The notes beneath the pieces are model-generated. The model saw only the letters and a program-made list of their open reading frames with translations, had not been told where the DNA came from and did not search any database. Made by a program: the position numbers and the translations under genes. 20,920 nucleotides of DNA from a virus: positions 1 through 20,920 of IMG/VR virus record IMGVR_UViG_3300004461_000434, one strand, 5' to 3'. Below are positions 1 to 7,592 of the stretch, piece by piece (the stretch's first letter is position 1; every line of letters begins with the position of its first letter).

Positions 1-171
1 TCGGGCGCAAGTTCGGGGCGACCCACCTCGATAAATGTCGAGATCGGTTCACTAATAGAGAACTTTAGCGTACAAGCGGAGAATTTGGAGAAAATGCAAA
101 GACAAGTAAAGGATGCCGTTTCGCGTGCTTTGGTGTCGGCTGTTAACGATGTTAATTTAATTGCGGAATAA
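1..171 (+). CDS. Tail tape measure protein, C-terminal end (partial)
   Basis: Open from the left edge of the window, this frame encodes the last 56 residues of a longer protein. The end has an amphipathic stretch rich in Val, Glu and Asn followed by a helical segment ending LVSAVNDVNLIAE. Tape measure proteins of Bacteroidetes phages and prophages often end in this way, and the gene sits immediately before tail-tip genes, where the tape measure belongs. Its role would be to set tail length and to assist DNA passage. The stop codon overlaps the next start (TAATG), which suggests translational coupling. The call rests on the short C-terminus and on position, because the body of the protein lies outside the window. 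Confidence 0.6.
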   Translation, partial: SGASSGRPTSINVEIGSLIENFSVQAENLEKMQRQVKDAVSRALVSAVNDVNLIAE

Positions 172-347
172 TGGATAAAAGATTGGTTCAAAAAAGCGTG
201 GAAAAAATAGTGCTAGTTATTTTACTATCAACTTTATTTTATATTGGAGTGAGTGAGTACAGGAAAGCCAACCCGTTTTTTGATTTGAAAATCAAGAAAG
301 TGAACGAAACTTTTAGCAATGCGATTTACAATATGATAAGAAGATGA
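171..347 (+). CDS. Small single-pass membrane protein (58 aa)
   Basis: This 58-codon frame starts in a TAATG overlap with the tape measure stop and ends in an ATGA overlap with the next gene, so both ends are tightly coupled. The protein begins MDKRLVQKSVEK, then has a hydrophobic helix at about residues 13-27 (IVLVILLSTLFYIGV), followed by a charged, Lys-rich tail. I know no family for it. Small membrane proteins next to tape measure genes could be structural or could assist entry at the inner membrane, but neither role can be shown from the sequence. That the gene is real is supported by the coupling at both ends and by the lack of any other use for this stretch. Confidence 0.6.
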   Translation: MDKRLVQKSVEKIVLVILLSTLFYIGVSEYRKANPFFDLKIKKVNETFSNAIYNMIRR

Positions 348-565
348 AAACAGAAATATTTGCAAAAATATTCGAACAATCATTTTTGGTTGTGGTCCTT
401 TGCGCTGTTTCTTACTTCATGGTGTTGGAGTATAAAACTTTGCACGAAGAACTAAGCCAAAGAACAGAACGAGACGAACGGTTGATGCTCGATAGATTAA
501 CGGAATTGAACGAACAAAAAGACCAACTTTACGAAAGATTAATTTTGAAAAATGGACGAAAATAA
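344..565 (+). CDS. Small membrane protein with coiled-coil tail (73 aa)
   Basis: The protein has a hydrophobic helix at about residues 13-29 (FLVVVLCAVSYFMVLEY). After it comes a highly charged helical tail (about 31-70) with heptad-like Leu spacing, probably a coiled coil. This one-helix-plus-coiled-coil plan resembles BhlA/UviB-like holin-related proteins and also inner-membrane spanin subunits. However, the gene lies in the tail module and not beside the endolysin, so neither name is secure. It starts in an ATGA overlap with the gene before and overlaps the DUF6046-like gene by 14 bp, so it is co-translated with tail genes. Confidence 0.6.
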   Translation: MKTEIFAKIFEQSFLVVVLCAVSYFMVLEYKTLHEELSQRTERDERLMLDRLTELNEQKDQLYERLILKNGRK

Positions 566-1211
566 ATTCCCCTTACAAACCGAGTTAACGAACGTTACTC
601 GAATACAGCCCACAAAGATTTTAACCCAATTCGGGTTGCAGAGGTTGAGAACTTCAATCTATGGAGGCAGAGCCGACGGAACGGACACGGCGACGGATGC
701 CGACGTCAACGAAAGCGGGCTTACGGTTACGTCTTATTTAGGTACACCGGTTTTCTCGAATTTGGATTTTATAGGCGGTAATTATAAGAATTTACAAGGC
801 GAGGAAATACAATATGGAGGGGGCGAAAGTGGCGAGGGTCTAAGGATCGACACCGTACTTTTTGACGTGGCGCAAGCTAAAAACATAGTAACAACAGAAA
901 TACAAGGACGAAACGGAACTATAAAGGAGTACATTTCGGACGGGGATTTTGCCATAAACATAAACGGTTTGATTGTTCACCCCGACGCGAACACCTACCC
1001 GGAAACGGATGTTTCAACGTTAATGGACATATTGAAAGCACAAACGACAATTGGTATTGCGTCAAGGTTTTTAAACGATATTTTTGGAATCAATAGTGTT
1101 GTTGTTATGTCGTATTCATTCCCACAACCGGAGGGGGTGCAAAACACTCAGCCATTTCAAATTCGTTGTTTATCAAATGACCCAATCGAGTTACAAATAA
1201 AAACGCGCTAA
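552..1211 (+). CDS. DUF6046-like tail protein
   Basis: The 219-residue protein contains the block IVTTEIQGRNGTIKEYISDG followed by FAININGLIVH (about residues 112-143). This is very like the core I associate with DUF6046 proteins of Bacteroidetes phages: an EIQGRxGTVKEYI segment, then a beta strand, then a segment about a set of coordinates and a terminal 'domain' FGI. Such proteins lie between the tape measure gene and the hub gene and are thought to join tail tube and baseplate, a place comparable to LysM-type connector proteins. The neighbours here fit exactly. Function is by family memory and context, not by catalytic motifs. Confidence 0.7.
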   Translation: MDENKFPLQTELTNVTRIQPTKILTQFGLQRLRTSIYGGRADGTDTATDADVNESGLTVTSYLGTPVFSNLDFIGGNYKNLQGEEIQYGGGESGEGLRIDTVLFDVAQAKNIVTTEIQGRNGTIKEYISDGDFAININGLIVHPDANTYPETDVSTLMDILKAQTTIGIASRFLNDIFGINSVVVMSYSFPQPEGVQNTQPFQIRCLSNDPIELQIKTR

Positions 1212-1212
1212 A

Positions 1213-2190
1213 ATGTACCAGGTAACGAGCAAAACGGAATTTGAAACGGTTACTTTCGGGTTTACAAACGATATAGAAATCGAATCGAGTTATAACCAAC
1301 TAAGTGACATAGGGAAAATAACAATTCCGAGGAACATTAATTTCGTTGATGATTCGGGGGCGACCATTTCCGACGTAACAAAGGGAGAAAACGCCGTTTT
1401 CAAACGCGGGGACTCGGTGCGAATTTCTATTGGTTACGACCACAAAATTGTTGAGAGGTTCAACGGTGTTATTTCGGGGGTCACAAACAAGTTCCCTTTG
1501 GATATTAGGTTAGACGACGAAATGTGGAAATTGAAGCAAAATTCACATACTTTCACACTCGAAAACCCAACATTGGACCAACTATTGAAAAAAATAATCC
1601 CTGCGGGGGTCGATTATAAGGTAACAAAAAAACAAACGTTGGGGGACTTTAGGGTTTCGGACGCGTCAACGGCTCAGATCTTGGACGAACTAAGGAAAAA
1701 GCATAAGATTTTTTCATGGTTTCGAGGCGGTAAACTTTACATTGGTTTGTCGTACGTTCCGGAATTACAAACACGCCACGGTTTTACAATGTACGACGAC
1801 ATAATCGACGGCGAATCAATGGAATACATAAACGCATTTGATCGGAAAATAAAAGTAAAAGCCATCTCAATACAAGATGACAATTCAAAAATTGAAGCAG
1901 AGGCAGGAGACGCGGACGGGTCCACACGAACGTTGCATTTCAACGGCATTTCGGACGAAAACGAGTTGCTAAAGATAGCAGAGTCACACGTTGAGGAATA
2001 CAAGTATGACGGCTTCGACGGCTCTTTTTTAACTTTCGGTCATCAGTGGGTCGAACACGGGGATATTGTAGACTTGACAAACCCGAAAATTCCCGAACAA
2101 AATGGTTCTTATATTGTGGATAAAGTTGTTACTAAATGCGGTATGGGTGGAATAAGGCAAATAATTTCAATAAAACAGCGGGTTGCATGA
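1213..2190 (+). CDS. Baseplate hub protein, gp27/gpD-like
   Basis: The 325-residue protein carries the pattern usual in hub proteins of the T4 gp27 / P2 gpD / Mu gp44 group. A phrase of the type GDSVRISIGYDHKIVERFNGVI (about residues 66-87) describes the first beta domain, and then comes LDDEMWKLKQNSHTF, matching the IxxxDxMWxLK block. The C-terminal part has the WVEHGDIVDLTNP strand and ends in a segment (YIVDKVVTKCGMGGIRQIISIKQ) typical of late control D proteins. The hub forms a trimer at the tail tip and holds the spike. It is followed by the spike gene in an ATGA overlap, the usual order. Confidence 0.8.
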   Translation: MYQVTSKTEFETVTFGFTNDIEIESSYNQLSDIGKITIPRNINFVDDSGATISDVTKGENAVFKRGDSVRISIGYDHKIVERFNGVISGVTNKFPLDIRLDDEMWKLKQNSHTFTLENPTLDQLLKKIIPAGVDYKVTKKQTLGDFRVSDASTAQILDELRKKHKIFSWFRGGKLYIGLSYVPELQTRHGFTMYDDIIDGESMEYINAFDRKIKVKAISIQDDNSKIEAEAGDADGSTRTLHFNGISDENELLKIAESHVEEYKYDGFDGSFLTFGHQWVEHGDIVDLTNPKIPEQNGSYIVDKVVTKCGMGGIRQIISIKQRVA

Positions 2191-2681
2191 ATTTAATTGA
2201 TTTAATACAACAGGCTTCGAAAACAAATACGGAGCAATACGCACAAATTGGAACAATTGAAAGTGTGGAGGGGGCAACGTGTGTTGTAAAGCCCCTAAAC
2301 GGAGACGCACCAATCAACGGTGTGAAGTTAACCGCAGGAGAAACCGAAAATGGTTTTTTGTTAGTCCCGGTTGTGGGTTCGGTTGTAGTGGTTTCTTTTA
2401 CCTCAAAAACTCGTGCTGTTGTTTCGATGTTCTCAGAGGTGGAAACGGTAGCGGTGCGCGGGGATCAGTTGGGGGGCGTTTTGATAGCGGACGAAATGCG
2501 AACGCAATTGGACCGAATGACAGCGAGAATTGACGGGATCGTGGACGCGTTGAATGAAAGTTCTCCGGATTCGTCCGCGGGCGCTTTTAAAACAAGTTTA
2601 ACACCCTTATTGGTAAAGGTTAAAGCGTTACCCGTAGAAGATTGGGAAAATATCGAAAATCAAAACGTTAAACACGGGTAA
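2187..2681 (+). CDS. Baseplate spike/assembly protein, gpV/gp45-like
   Basis: I chose the ATG that overlaps the hub stop (ATGA), giving 164 residues; the frame is open further upstream, but that extension would lie inside the hub gene. The N-terminal half reads as an OB-fold of small-spike proteins (IGTIESVEGATCVVKPLNGD, later NGFLLVPVVGSVVVVSFTSK), the part that sits on the hub trimer. The second half is helical and polar. A phage spike protein of the P2 gpV / Mu gp45 type normally ends in a beta-helix needle; here no clear needle repeat is seen, and the length is short. The position between hub and gp25-like gene supports the call. Confidence 0.7.
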   Translation: MNLIDLIQQASKTNTEQYAQIGTIESVEGATCVVKPLNGDAPINGVKLTAGETENGFLLVPVVGSVVVVSFTSKTRAVVSMFSEVETVAVRGDQLGGVLIADEMRTQLDRMTARIDGIVDALNESSPDSSAGAFKTSLTPLLVKVKALPVEDWENIENQNVKHG

Positions 2682-2698
2682 AACCGTATATTGTAACA

Positions 2699-3013
2699 AT
2701 GGCAAAGGCGCACGACATAAGGTTGGATGATAACGGGGATTTATTTATTGACTCGGGGGGAGACTTTGAGATTTCAGAGTCCGACACGCGCCATGTTGAT
2801 GATATTATTGATTCATACATCGGACATTGGAAAGAATTTCCAACGGTGGGTGTTGGGATCAAAAGAAAACAAAGTCAAAGCGGATCAATTCAAAGGGTAT
2901 CTCGAGAAATCAAAATTCAATTGATTGCGGACGGTTACAGAGTGGACGGTATAAAATTCGATAAAGACGGCGGCGTATTTGTAACAGGAAAACGAAACAA
3001 TGGCAATATTTAA
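2699..3013 (+). CDS. Baseplate protein, gp25/Mu gp46-like
   Basis: The 104-residue protein has the plan of the small gp25/W/Mu gp46-like family. A Asp/Gly-rich N-terminal hairpin (DIRLDDNGDLFIDSGGDFEI) is followed by a helix and the block WKEFPTVGVGI (about residues 47-57), which matches the conserved region in Bacteroidetes relatives. It ends with a helix and a final beta hairpin. In contractile tails such proteins build the baseplate wedge. No baseplate J (gp6-like) gene follows, so whether this phage has a contractile tail cannot be decided from the window. The 3' end overlaps the next gene by 14 bp. Confidence 0.7.
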   Translation: MAKAHDIRLDDNGDLFIDSGGDFEISESDTRHVDDIIDSYIGHWKEFPTVGVGIKRKQSQSGSIQRVSREIKIQLIADGYRVDGIKFDKDGGVFVTGKRNNGNI

Positions 3014-3272
3014 GACATCAAACGGACAAAATATATTCGATATTGCTTTAATGACTTACGGCGACATTTCGGGGGCGGTTGACTTAGTAAAAGACAACCC
3101 ACATATTGATTTTAACCAGGATATAAGCTCGGGTACAGAATTAACTTATACACCACAACAAAACGCCGTGGTGGACTTTGTAGTAATCAAAAACGTAACT
3201 ATTGCCACGGATGAAAGCGACGCAACAACAGGCGGCGCATTTGATAGTGGTTTCGATAATTCATTTAATTAA
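3000..3272 (+). CDS. LysM-like tail protein (tail protein X type)
   Basis: The first half reads like a LysM module: TSNGQNIFDIALMTYGDISGA, then a helix, then DLVKDNP and a final GTELTY strand (about residues 6-50). Non-lysozyme LysM domains of this kind occur in tail proteins of the P2 gpX / T4 gp53 sort, which connect tube and baseplate. The second half has a short beta segment and ends in a Gly/Asp/Phe-rich tail (GGAFDSGFDNSFN). It lies between a gp25-like gene and the fibre gene, fitting a tail-tip role. The 90-residue length is usual for the group. Confidence 0.65.
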   Translation: MAIFKTSNGQNIFDIALMTYGDISGAVDLVKDNPHIDFNQDISSGTELTYTPQQNAVVDFVVIKNVTIATDESDATTGGAFDSGFDNSFN

Positions 3273-3274
3273 TT

Positions 3275-5446
3275 ATGTTAACAACGCAGGAACTAATCAA
3301 CAACGCTAATTCGAGACAGCCGGACAACTCAAACGGCGAAATCTCAGCGGCAGACGTGAGGGAACAAAACAAAGATGTTGCCGTCTCTTCTTTCAATAAA
3401 GTAAGTGATAAACATCTAATTGGTTTAAGAAATTACGACCCGTCGAGAAGCTACGAAGTAGGCGAGGCGGTAACGTATGACAACGGCGGGGGCGAAATAC
3501 TTTGGAGATGCACCGAAGCAACAACGGGGGCGTTTAATCCCTCAAAGTGGGTCGAGGTAGGTTCGGGCGCCACATCTTATTCGTTAAGCGTGGACCCGTC
3601 CAAAACAAACGGTTTGGAGGTTTTAGGAACCAACCCGCAAACGGTAGGAATTGCGGTTGCTGCGGCAGGGCAAAGCGGAGCGTTGAGCGCAACAGATTGG
3701 GCGGAATTTAAAGCTAAACAAGCGGCTTTGGGATTCACACCTTTAAACGCAGTAGAAAAGGGGTTGCCTTTCGGAATCGCGCCATTGGATAGTTCGGGGG
3801 TTGTAGCGTTTGCGAATTTACCGTCATCATTAGCCGGGGCGCTAGACTATAAAGGAACATACGACGCATCGACAAACACACCAGCGATAACAGACGCAGG
3901 CGGAGCAATTAGGCAATATTACGTTGTAAGTACACCAGGAACGCAGGATTTCGGCTCCGGTTCGATTTCGTTAGGTTCGGGGGATTTTTTAATCCACGAC
4001 GGCGCGAAGTTCGACCACGTTTCAACGCAAGGCGCAGGTATAGAAAGCGTACAGGGCGACACGTCCACAAATATTGACTTAGGGAGCGGAACCGAAAATA
4101 AATTGGTTGCATGGAAACCGGGGAACAAATTTAAAGAGGTAGACATCGAAATGGTTGAGTCCGGAGGGGCTCAAAGTTTTGGGGTTGGTGGCTCGGCTTT
4201 TAGTGGTATAGATTTAAGTATAGGAGGCGAACCAACAGGTTTTACCACTTTAAATAACAGCATTACAAATGATTTGTACTTGATTGTTGGAAACAGTTTG
4301 TTTGCTACATTGGGAAACCCAAAAACAACGGGGTACCCTTCTGTAAGATTTCAACATTGTTTAAAAGTTGTCGGGTCAAACAGTTCAACAGAACCAAACA
4401 TCGAAACGGGTGAGTCGTCTAGTAATCACGCGGCTATTCGTGTAAATTACGGAGCGGCACCAACAAACCCACAACCGGGGGATGTATGGGCGACGTCGGA
4501 CGGTTTATTTTATAGATACGGAACACAAACGATTAATTTATCGACACCAAACGAGGGGGTGGTCCAAACAATTGTTGGGGGTTCAAACGTCGCGGTAAAC
4601 AACAGCGACCCACAAAACCCGGTGGTTTCAGCGTTCCCAACAACAACAGCGGGTCTATTGTCAAGAACTTACTTCACAGCGGACACGGAGACATTGAGTG
4701 CCGGAACTTTCTTTAAGTCAAATAGAGACGGCAAAGGAGTAGCAGAAACAGCCACGCAAACCGTAACGGTAAACGACAACGAAAAAGAGTTTTTTGCACA
4801 GGATTTAATTTCGGAGCCTTACCCAATAGAAACAACAATTTACGCGGGTAGCTATTCGGGTATTCTAAACGGAAAAGTAAGTGCGGCGTCCGCAGAGCAA
4901 AAGTTCTATGTTGAAATATATTTAACAGATGCAAACGGGACCCCGGTATCGAGCGGGATAACAGGCGCACCGGTTGGAGATTTGGGGGTTGAGGTTGTCG
5001 CAATCGCTGAAAGCGGTTTAATTGATCTAAGACAATCAGACGAAACACAATTTGCGATAACGGCAGAACTTACAGGGAATTTAACACTATCAACTTCTAA
5101 TCGTATTCGCTACCATGTAGCCGCGGAGAAATCCGGAGCAGCGGGGGGAGCGATTGATATTTCAATTAGTTACGGGTCGGGGCATGTTGCACATTTGGAC
5201 ATTCCAATACCATCGACAACAAACACGGTGATTAACACCGACGCGGCAACGTTTCCAAATGAAGCGACGCAGTACGATATTAACAGGAAGTTAAACACCG
5301 ACAAAATCGGAAGCACAACGGCAGGAGAGCCAACGGGCGCAACTGTTATCGGAAATATTGTTGAAATATCCCAAACAGATTACGACAGCGCAAAGACCGC
5401 AGGCACTTTAAACGCAACAACTTTATACTTGACGCCGGATGCTTAA
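3275..5446 (+). CDS. Long tail fibre / receptor-binding protein
   Basis: This is the longest tail gene here (723 residues). The N-terminus (about 1-45) is a polar helix of the type that attaches Bacteroidetes phage fibres. Residues about 54-95 (YDPSRSYEVGEAVTYDN, then WRCTEATTGAFNPSKWVEV) resemble a small carbohydrate-binding module as in chitin-binding CBM5/12 proteins. The rest is Gly/Ser/Thr-rich and beta-strand dominated. It includes a block PTNPQPGDVWATSDGLFYRYG (about 399-419) and a following segment of GGSNVAVNNSDPQNPVVSA that are common in phage fibres of this group. The function would be binding to the cell surface. The stop overlaps the start of the next tail gene by 8 bp. No enzyme motif was recognised. 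Confidence 0.75.
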   Translation: MLTTQELINNANSRQPDNSNGEISAADVREQNKDVAVSSFNKVSDKHLIGLRNYDPSRSYEVGEAVTYDNGGGEILWRCTEATTGAFNPSKWVEVGSGATSYSLSVDPSKTNGLEVLGTNPQTVGIAVAAAGQSGALSATDWAEFKAKQAALGFTPLNAVEKGLPFGIAPLDSSGVVAFANLPSSLAGALDYKGTYDASTNTPAITDAGGAIRQYYVVSTPGTQDFGSGSISLGSGDFLIHDGAKFDHVSTQGAGIESVQGDTSTNIDLGSGTENKLVAWKPGNKFKEVDIEMVESGGAQSFGVGGSAFSGIDLSIGGEPTGFTTLNNSITNDLYLIVGNSLFATLGNPKTTGYPSVRFQHCLKVVGSNSSTEPNIETGESSSNHAAIRVNYGAAPTNPQPGDVWATSDGLFYRYGTQTINLSTPNEGVVQTIVGGSNVAVNNSDPQNPVVSAFPTTTAGLLSRTYFTADTETLSAGTFFKSNRDGKGVAETATQTVTVNDNEKEFFAQDLISEPYPIETTIYAGSYSGILNGKVSAASAEQKFYVEIYLTDANGTPVSSGITGAPVGDLGVEVVAIAESGLIDLRQSDETQFAITAELTGNLTLSTSNRIRYHVAAEKSGAAGGAIDISISYGSGHVAHLDIPIPSTTNTVINTDAATFPNEATQYDINRKLNTDKIGSTTAGEPTGATVIGNIVEISQTDYDSAKTAGTLNATTLYLTPDA

Positions 5447-6476
5447 TATAGGAGGAAATAAAAAAAAGGCATACTTAGGGAATAATTCCCTGAGTATGGC
5501 TCATTTGGGGGATGTTTTGGTCTATTCTAAAACAGGACCTTTCATTGCAACATACCAAATCGACGACATAGCAGAACCATTAACACTACCTGTTACAAAG
5601 GATTATGAAGTTGATTGGGGAGACAATGTAACAACTACGACAGGCAAACAACACTTTTACAGCACAACAGGTGTGAAAACTGTAAAGATGTTTGGGGTTG
5701 TAGATGATTTCGTTTTTCCTTTTTCAGACACAAACCCTAACTCAAGAAAAATAACATCCATTACAAATTGGGGAGGACTAGTTTTAGGTTCCGGTACAGG
5801 AGAGCTTAATTGGTGTCGTAATTTATTAACAGCACCAAACAATTATAACAATACTTCTAGTGTTAGTTGGGGGAATGTATTTAGGTTCTGCGATAACCTT
5901 AACCACGATTTCACAAACTTCTCTAATGTACCCGTCATAAATTTATCTAGTGCATTTCTAAGTAATAAAGAGTTAAGAAATCAAGACCTTAGTTTTTTAG
6001 ATACTTCAAATTGTGTAAGGTTTACAAACTGTTTTAACAGCTCAAATTACAATGTTGATTCTTCATGGATAGATACTTCTAACGCCGTATTTTTTGAGGG
6101 TGTTTTTTCTTCTAATTCATTATTTAATCAGTCTTTAAATCATTTAGATACAAGCAAAGTAGAGGGTTTTAGTAACACGTTTCAAAACGCTACATCTTTC
6201 AATCAAGATGTTTCAAGTTGGGATTACTCAACCGCTAAAACTGTATCCAACTTCATGGCTGGCAAATCCCCCGCAAACTATGACTACCAATACTACGATA
6301 ACTTATTAATAAAATGGGCGAGTGGAGCAGCAAACGGAGGCTTAGATTTCACTAAACTAACAGTATTAACAACCAACTTCGGAACGATCCAATACAGTAG
6401 TGCAGGAGCGGCGGCTCATGATAGTTTAGTTGCGCAAGGTTTAATTATAACGGACGGCGGTCAAAACGCATTTTAA
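5439..6476 (+). CDS. Tail-tip protein with BspA/DUF285 leucine-rich repeats
   Basis: The 345-residue protein has three parts. The N-terminus carries two copies of a YLGN/HLGD motif (AYLGNNSLSMAHLGDVLVYS, residues 11-30), which I know from fibre proteins of Bacteroidetes phages. Residues 34-85 look like a PKD-type beta domain (DYEVDWGDNVT). Residues about 145-275 have BspA-like (DUF285) repeats of about 25 residues, seen as LDTSN, IDTSN, LDTSK and WDYSTAK at 187, 211, 236 and 261. The C-terminus (YDNLLIKWAS, AGAAAHDSL, ITDGGQNAF) matches the usual end of flavobacterial BspA-like adhesins. It probably binds a host surface molecule. The gene is visibly AT-richer than its neighbours, which suggests transfer from a bacterial adhesin. 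The first ATG is kept because it gives the full N-terminal motif. Confidence 0.75.
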   Translation: MLNIGGNKKKAYLGNNSLSMAHLGDVLVYSKTGPFIATYQIDDIAEPLTLPVTKDYEVDWGDNVTTTTGKQHFYSTTGVKTVKMFGVVDDFVFPFSDTNPNSRKITSITNWGGLVLGSGTGELNWCRNLLTAPNNYNNTSSVSWGNVFRFCDNLNHDFTNFSNVPVINLSSAFLSNKELRNQDLSFLDTSNCVRFTNCFNSSNYNVDSSWIDTSNAVFFEGVFSSNSLFNQSLNHLDTSKVEGFSNTFQNATSFNQDVSSWDYSTAKTVSNFMAGKSPANYDYQYYDNLLIKWASGAANGGLDFTKLTVLTTNFGTIQYSSAGAAAHDSLVAQGLIITDGGQNAF

Positions 6477-6478
6477 TT

Positions 6479-6730
6479 ATGGAGAAAAGATATTATTTTA
6501 TTTACAACGAAGTTGCAAAAGAATTTGATAGCATTTCAGAGATCAAAGACTCTCATTTTTTACATTTGAAAATGACACCCGACGAAAACGACCCGGCGAA
6601 AGTATGGTATTCTGTAACGACATTAACAGAAGCAAGCGCAAGATCAATGTTCACGGTTACGGGGTTTTTACCGAGCGCAAAGTTTGAGGAATTAATGACA
6701 CAAGCAAAAACAGATAATAATGCAGCATAA
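6479..6730 (+). CDS. Unknown small protein after the fibre genes (83 aa)
   Basis: The protein is polar and mixed alpha/beta, with no membrane helix and no motif I recognise. It begins MEKRYYFIYNEVAKEF and ends in Ala/Asn-rich residues. The gene starts 2 bp after the repeat-protein gene and overlaps the endolysin start by 11 bp, so it is in the same operon. A position directly after receptor-binding genes is where fibre-assembly chaperones often lie, but this is only positional inference. Confidence 0.6.
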   Translation: MEKRYYFIYNEVAKEFDSISEIKDSHFLHLKMTPDENDPAKVWYSVTTLTEASARSMFTVTGFLPSAKFEELMTQAKTDNNAA

Positions 6731-7121
6731 CAATTGGGGGAAAACTAGTCTGAAACGAATGGAGGGAGTAAACCCTCTTTTGGTTATATTTGCGGAGCGA
6801 CTTTTAAAAGCGTCTCCGTACGACCTTACAATCCCGTGGATGGGAGGGCGCAGAACACCCGAACAGCAAAGAGAGATTTTCGAGGCGGGAAACTCTAAGT
6901 GCGACGGGACCACTAAAAAGAGCAACCACCAAAGCGGAAACGCTATTGACATTGTGATCTATTCGAAAACAGTTGCGGAAATGTACGACGCCGAAAAACT
7001 TGACGAGATTGGAAAGCTAGGTAAACAGATTTGGGCGGAAATGGGATTCAAACATTGCGCTTTAAAGTGGGGCGGGGATTGGAAAAACTTTGTTGACCGT
7101 CCACACTGGGAAATACATTAG
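6720..7121 (+). CDS. Endolysin, M15-family peptidase (VanY/L-Ala-D-Glu type)
   Basis: The protein (133 residues) has the zinc peptidase signature of family M15. The motif SNHQSGNAIDI (residues 68-78) gives ligands His70 and Asp77, and WGGDWKNFVDRPHWEI (117-132) gives the third ligand His129 with Asp126 nearby as a likely catalytic partner. Phage relatives such as the T5 endolysin cut peptide bonds in the peptidoglycan stem peptide. There is no signal peptide or cell-wall-binding domain, so a holin is needed for export. An in-frame Met at residue 14 is an alternative start that would remove the overlap with the preceding gene and leave the domain intact. It opens the lysis cassette. Confidence 0.9.
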   Translation: MQHNNWGKTSLKRMEGVNPLLVIFAERLLKASPYDLTIPWMGGRRTPEQQREIFEAGNSKCDGTTKKSNHQSGNAIDIVIYSKTVAEMYDAEKLDEIGKLGKQIWAEMGFKHCALKWGGDWKNFVDRPHWEIH

Positions 7122-7191
7122 GCATTTATCGAAAAAATAAAACTTTTAGGTATTGATTTTTGTTAAAGTAGTTAATTAACTAACTTAACAA

Positions 7192-7410
7192 ATGATAGAC
7201 CAAAATTTTAAAAACGCTTTTATGGGGGTAGCAAGAGCCACGGTTCTAACTTTGTCGACTATCTCAGTACCTCATTTGTTACGAGATATTGAGCCGGTAG
7301 CGGCGGACATTGCAACCGTTATTGGGGCGATTTTTATTTGTTTTAAGTGTTACAATGAAATTTTTAAGTGGTGGAAAACGACGGTAAAAGGCAGAACCCC
7401 GGATTCTTAA
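7192..7410 (+). CDS. Small membrane protein, holin-like (72 aa)
   Basis: Two hydrophobic segments are visible: a weaker one at about residues 12-28 (VARATVLTLSTISVPHL) and a stronger one at about 36-52 (VAADIATVIGAIFICFK). The C-terminus is basic (KWWKTTVKGR). This size and plan, next to an endolysin gene, is that of a small class II-like holin. No named family is recognised. It is preceded by a 70-bp gap in which I see no clear promoter, and it overlaps the next gene by 43 bp. Confidence 0.6.
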   Translation: MIDQNFKNAFMGVARATVLTLSTISVPHLLRDIEPVAADIATVIGAIFICFKCYNEIFKWWKTTVKGRTPDS

Positions 7411-7592
7411 ACGAGAACGACGGGGGGCATTCAGTACCCAATTTAGGTATCATATTAGGTATAGTCGGGGGTTTTATTTGTTTCTTTGTTGCGTTGTACT
7501 TAGATCGCCCAGAGGCGTATATTCCCGCCGGAGGTATCACAATGGCGGCACTTTCAGCGGTAGGAGTAAAAGCATACAAAAAAACATCATGA
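7368..7592 (+). CDS. Holin-like membrane protein, two helices (74 aa)
   Basis: Polar N-terminus, then two hydrophobic helices at about residues 27-44 (LGIILGIVGGFICFFVAL) and 51-66, separated by a short loop (RPEAYIPAGG), and a basic tail (KAYKKTS). A hairpin of two helices beside an endolysin gene is typical of a holin. The start is uncertain: the frame opens with GTG codons at 7368 and 7371, both inside the preceding gene, and no ATG precedes the hydrophobic part. GTG starts are not common in this window. The stop overlaps the next start (ATGA). Confidence 0.6.
   Translation: MVENDGKRQNPGFLNENDGGHSVPNLGIILGIVGGFICFFVALYLDRPEAYIPAGGITMAALSAVGVKAYKKTS

Noticed and set aside
4713-5048. Minus-strand frame of 111 codons within the tail fibre gene
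   Set aside because: A shadow of the fibre gene, with low-complexity Leu/Arg composition and no signals.
7122-7191. Promoter in front of the holin-like gene
   Set aside because: GATTTTTG resembles a -7 element but lacks the first T, and no -33 element is at the right distance; the palindrome GTTAATTAAC alone is not enough.
7368-7410. Possible -1 frameshift joining the two holin-like genes
   Set aside because: The overlap holds no slippery heptamer in the proper frame, so independent initiation at GTG is simpler.
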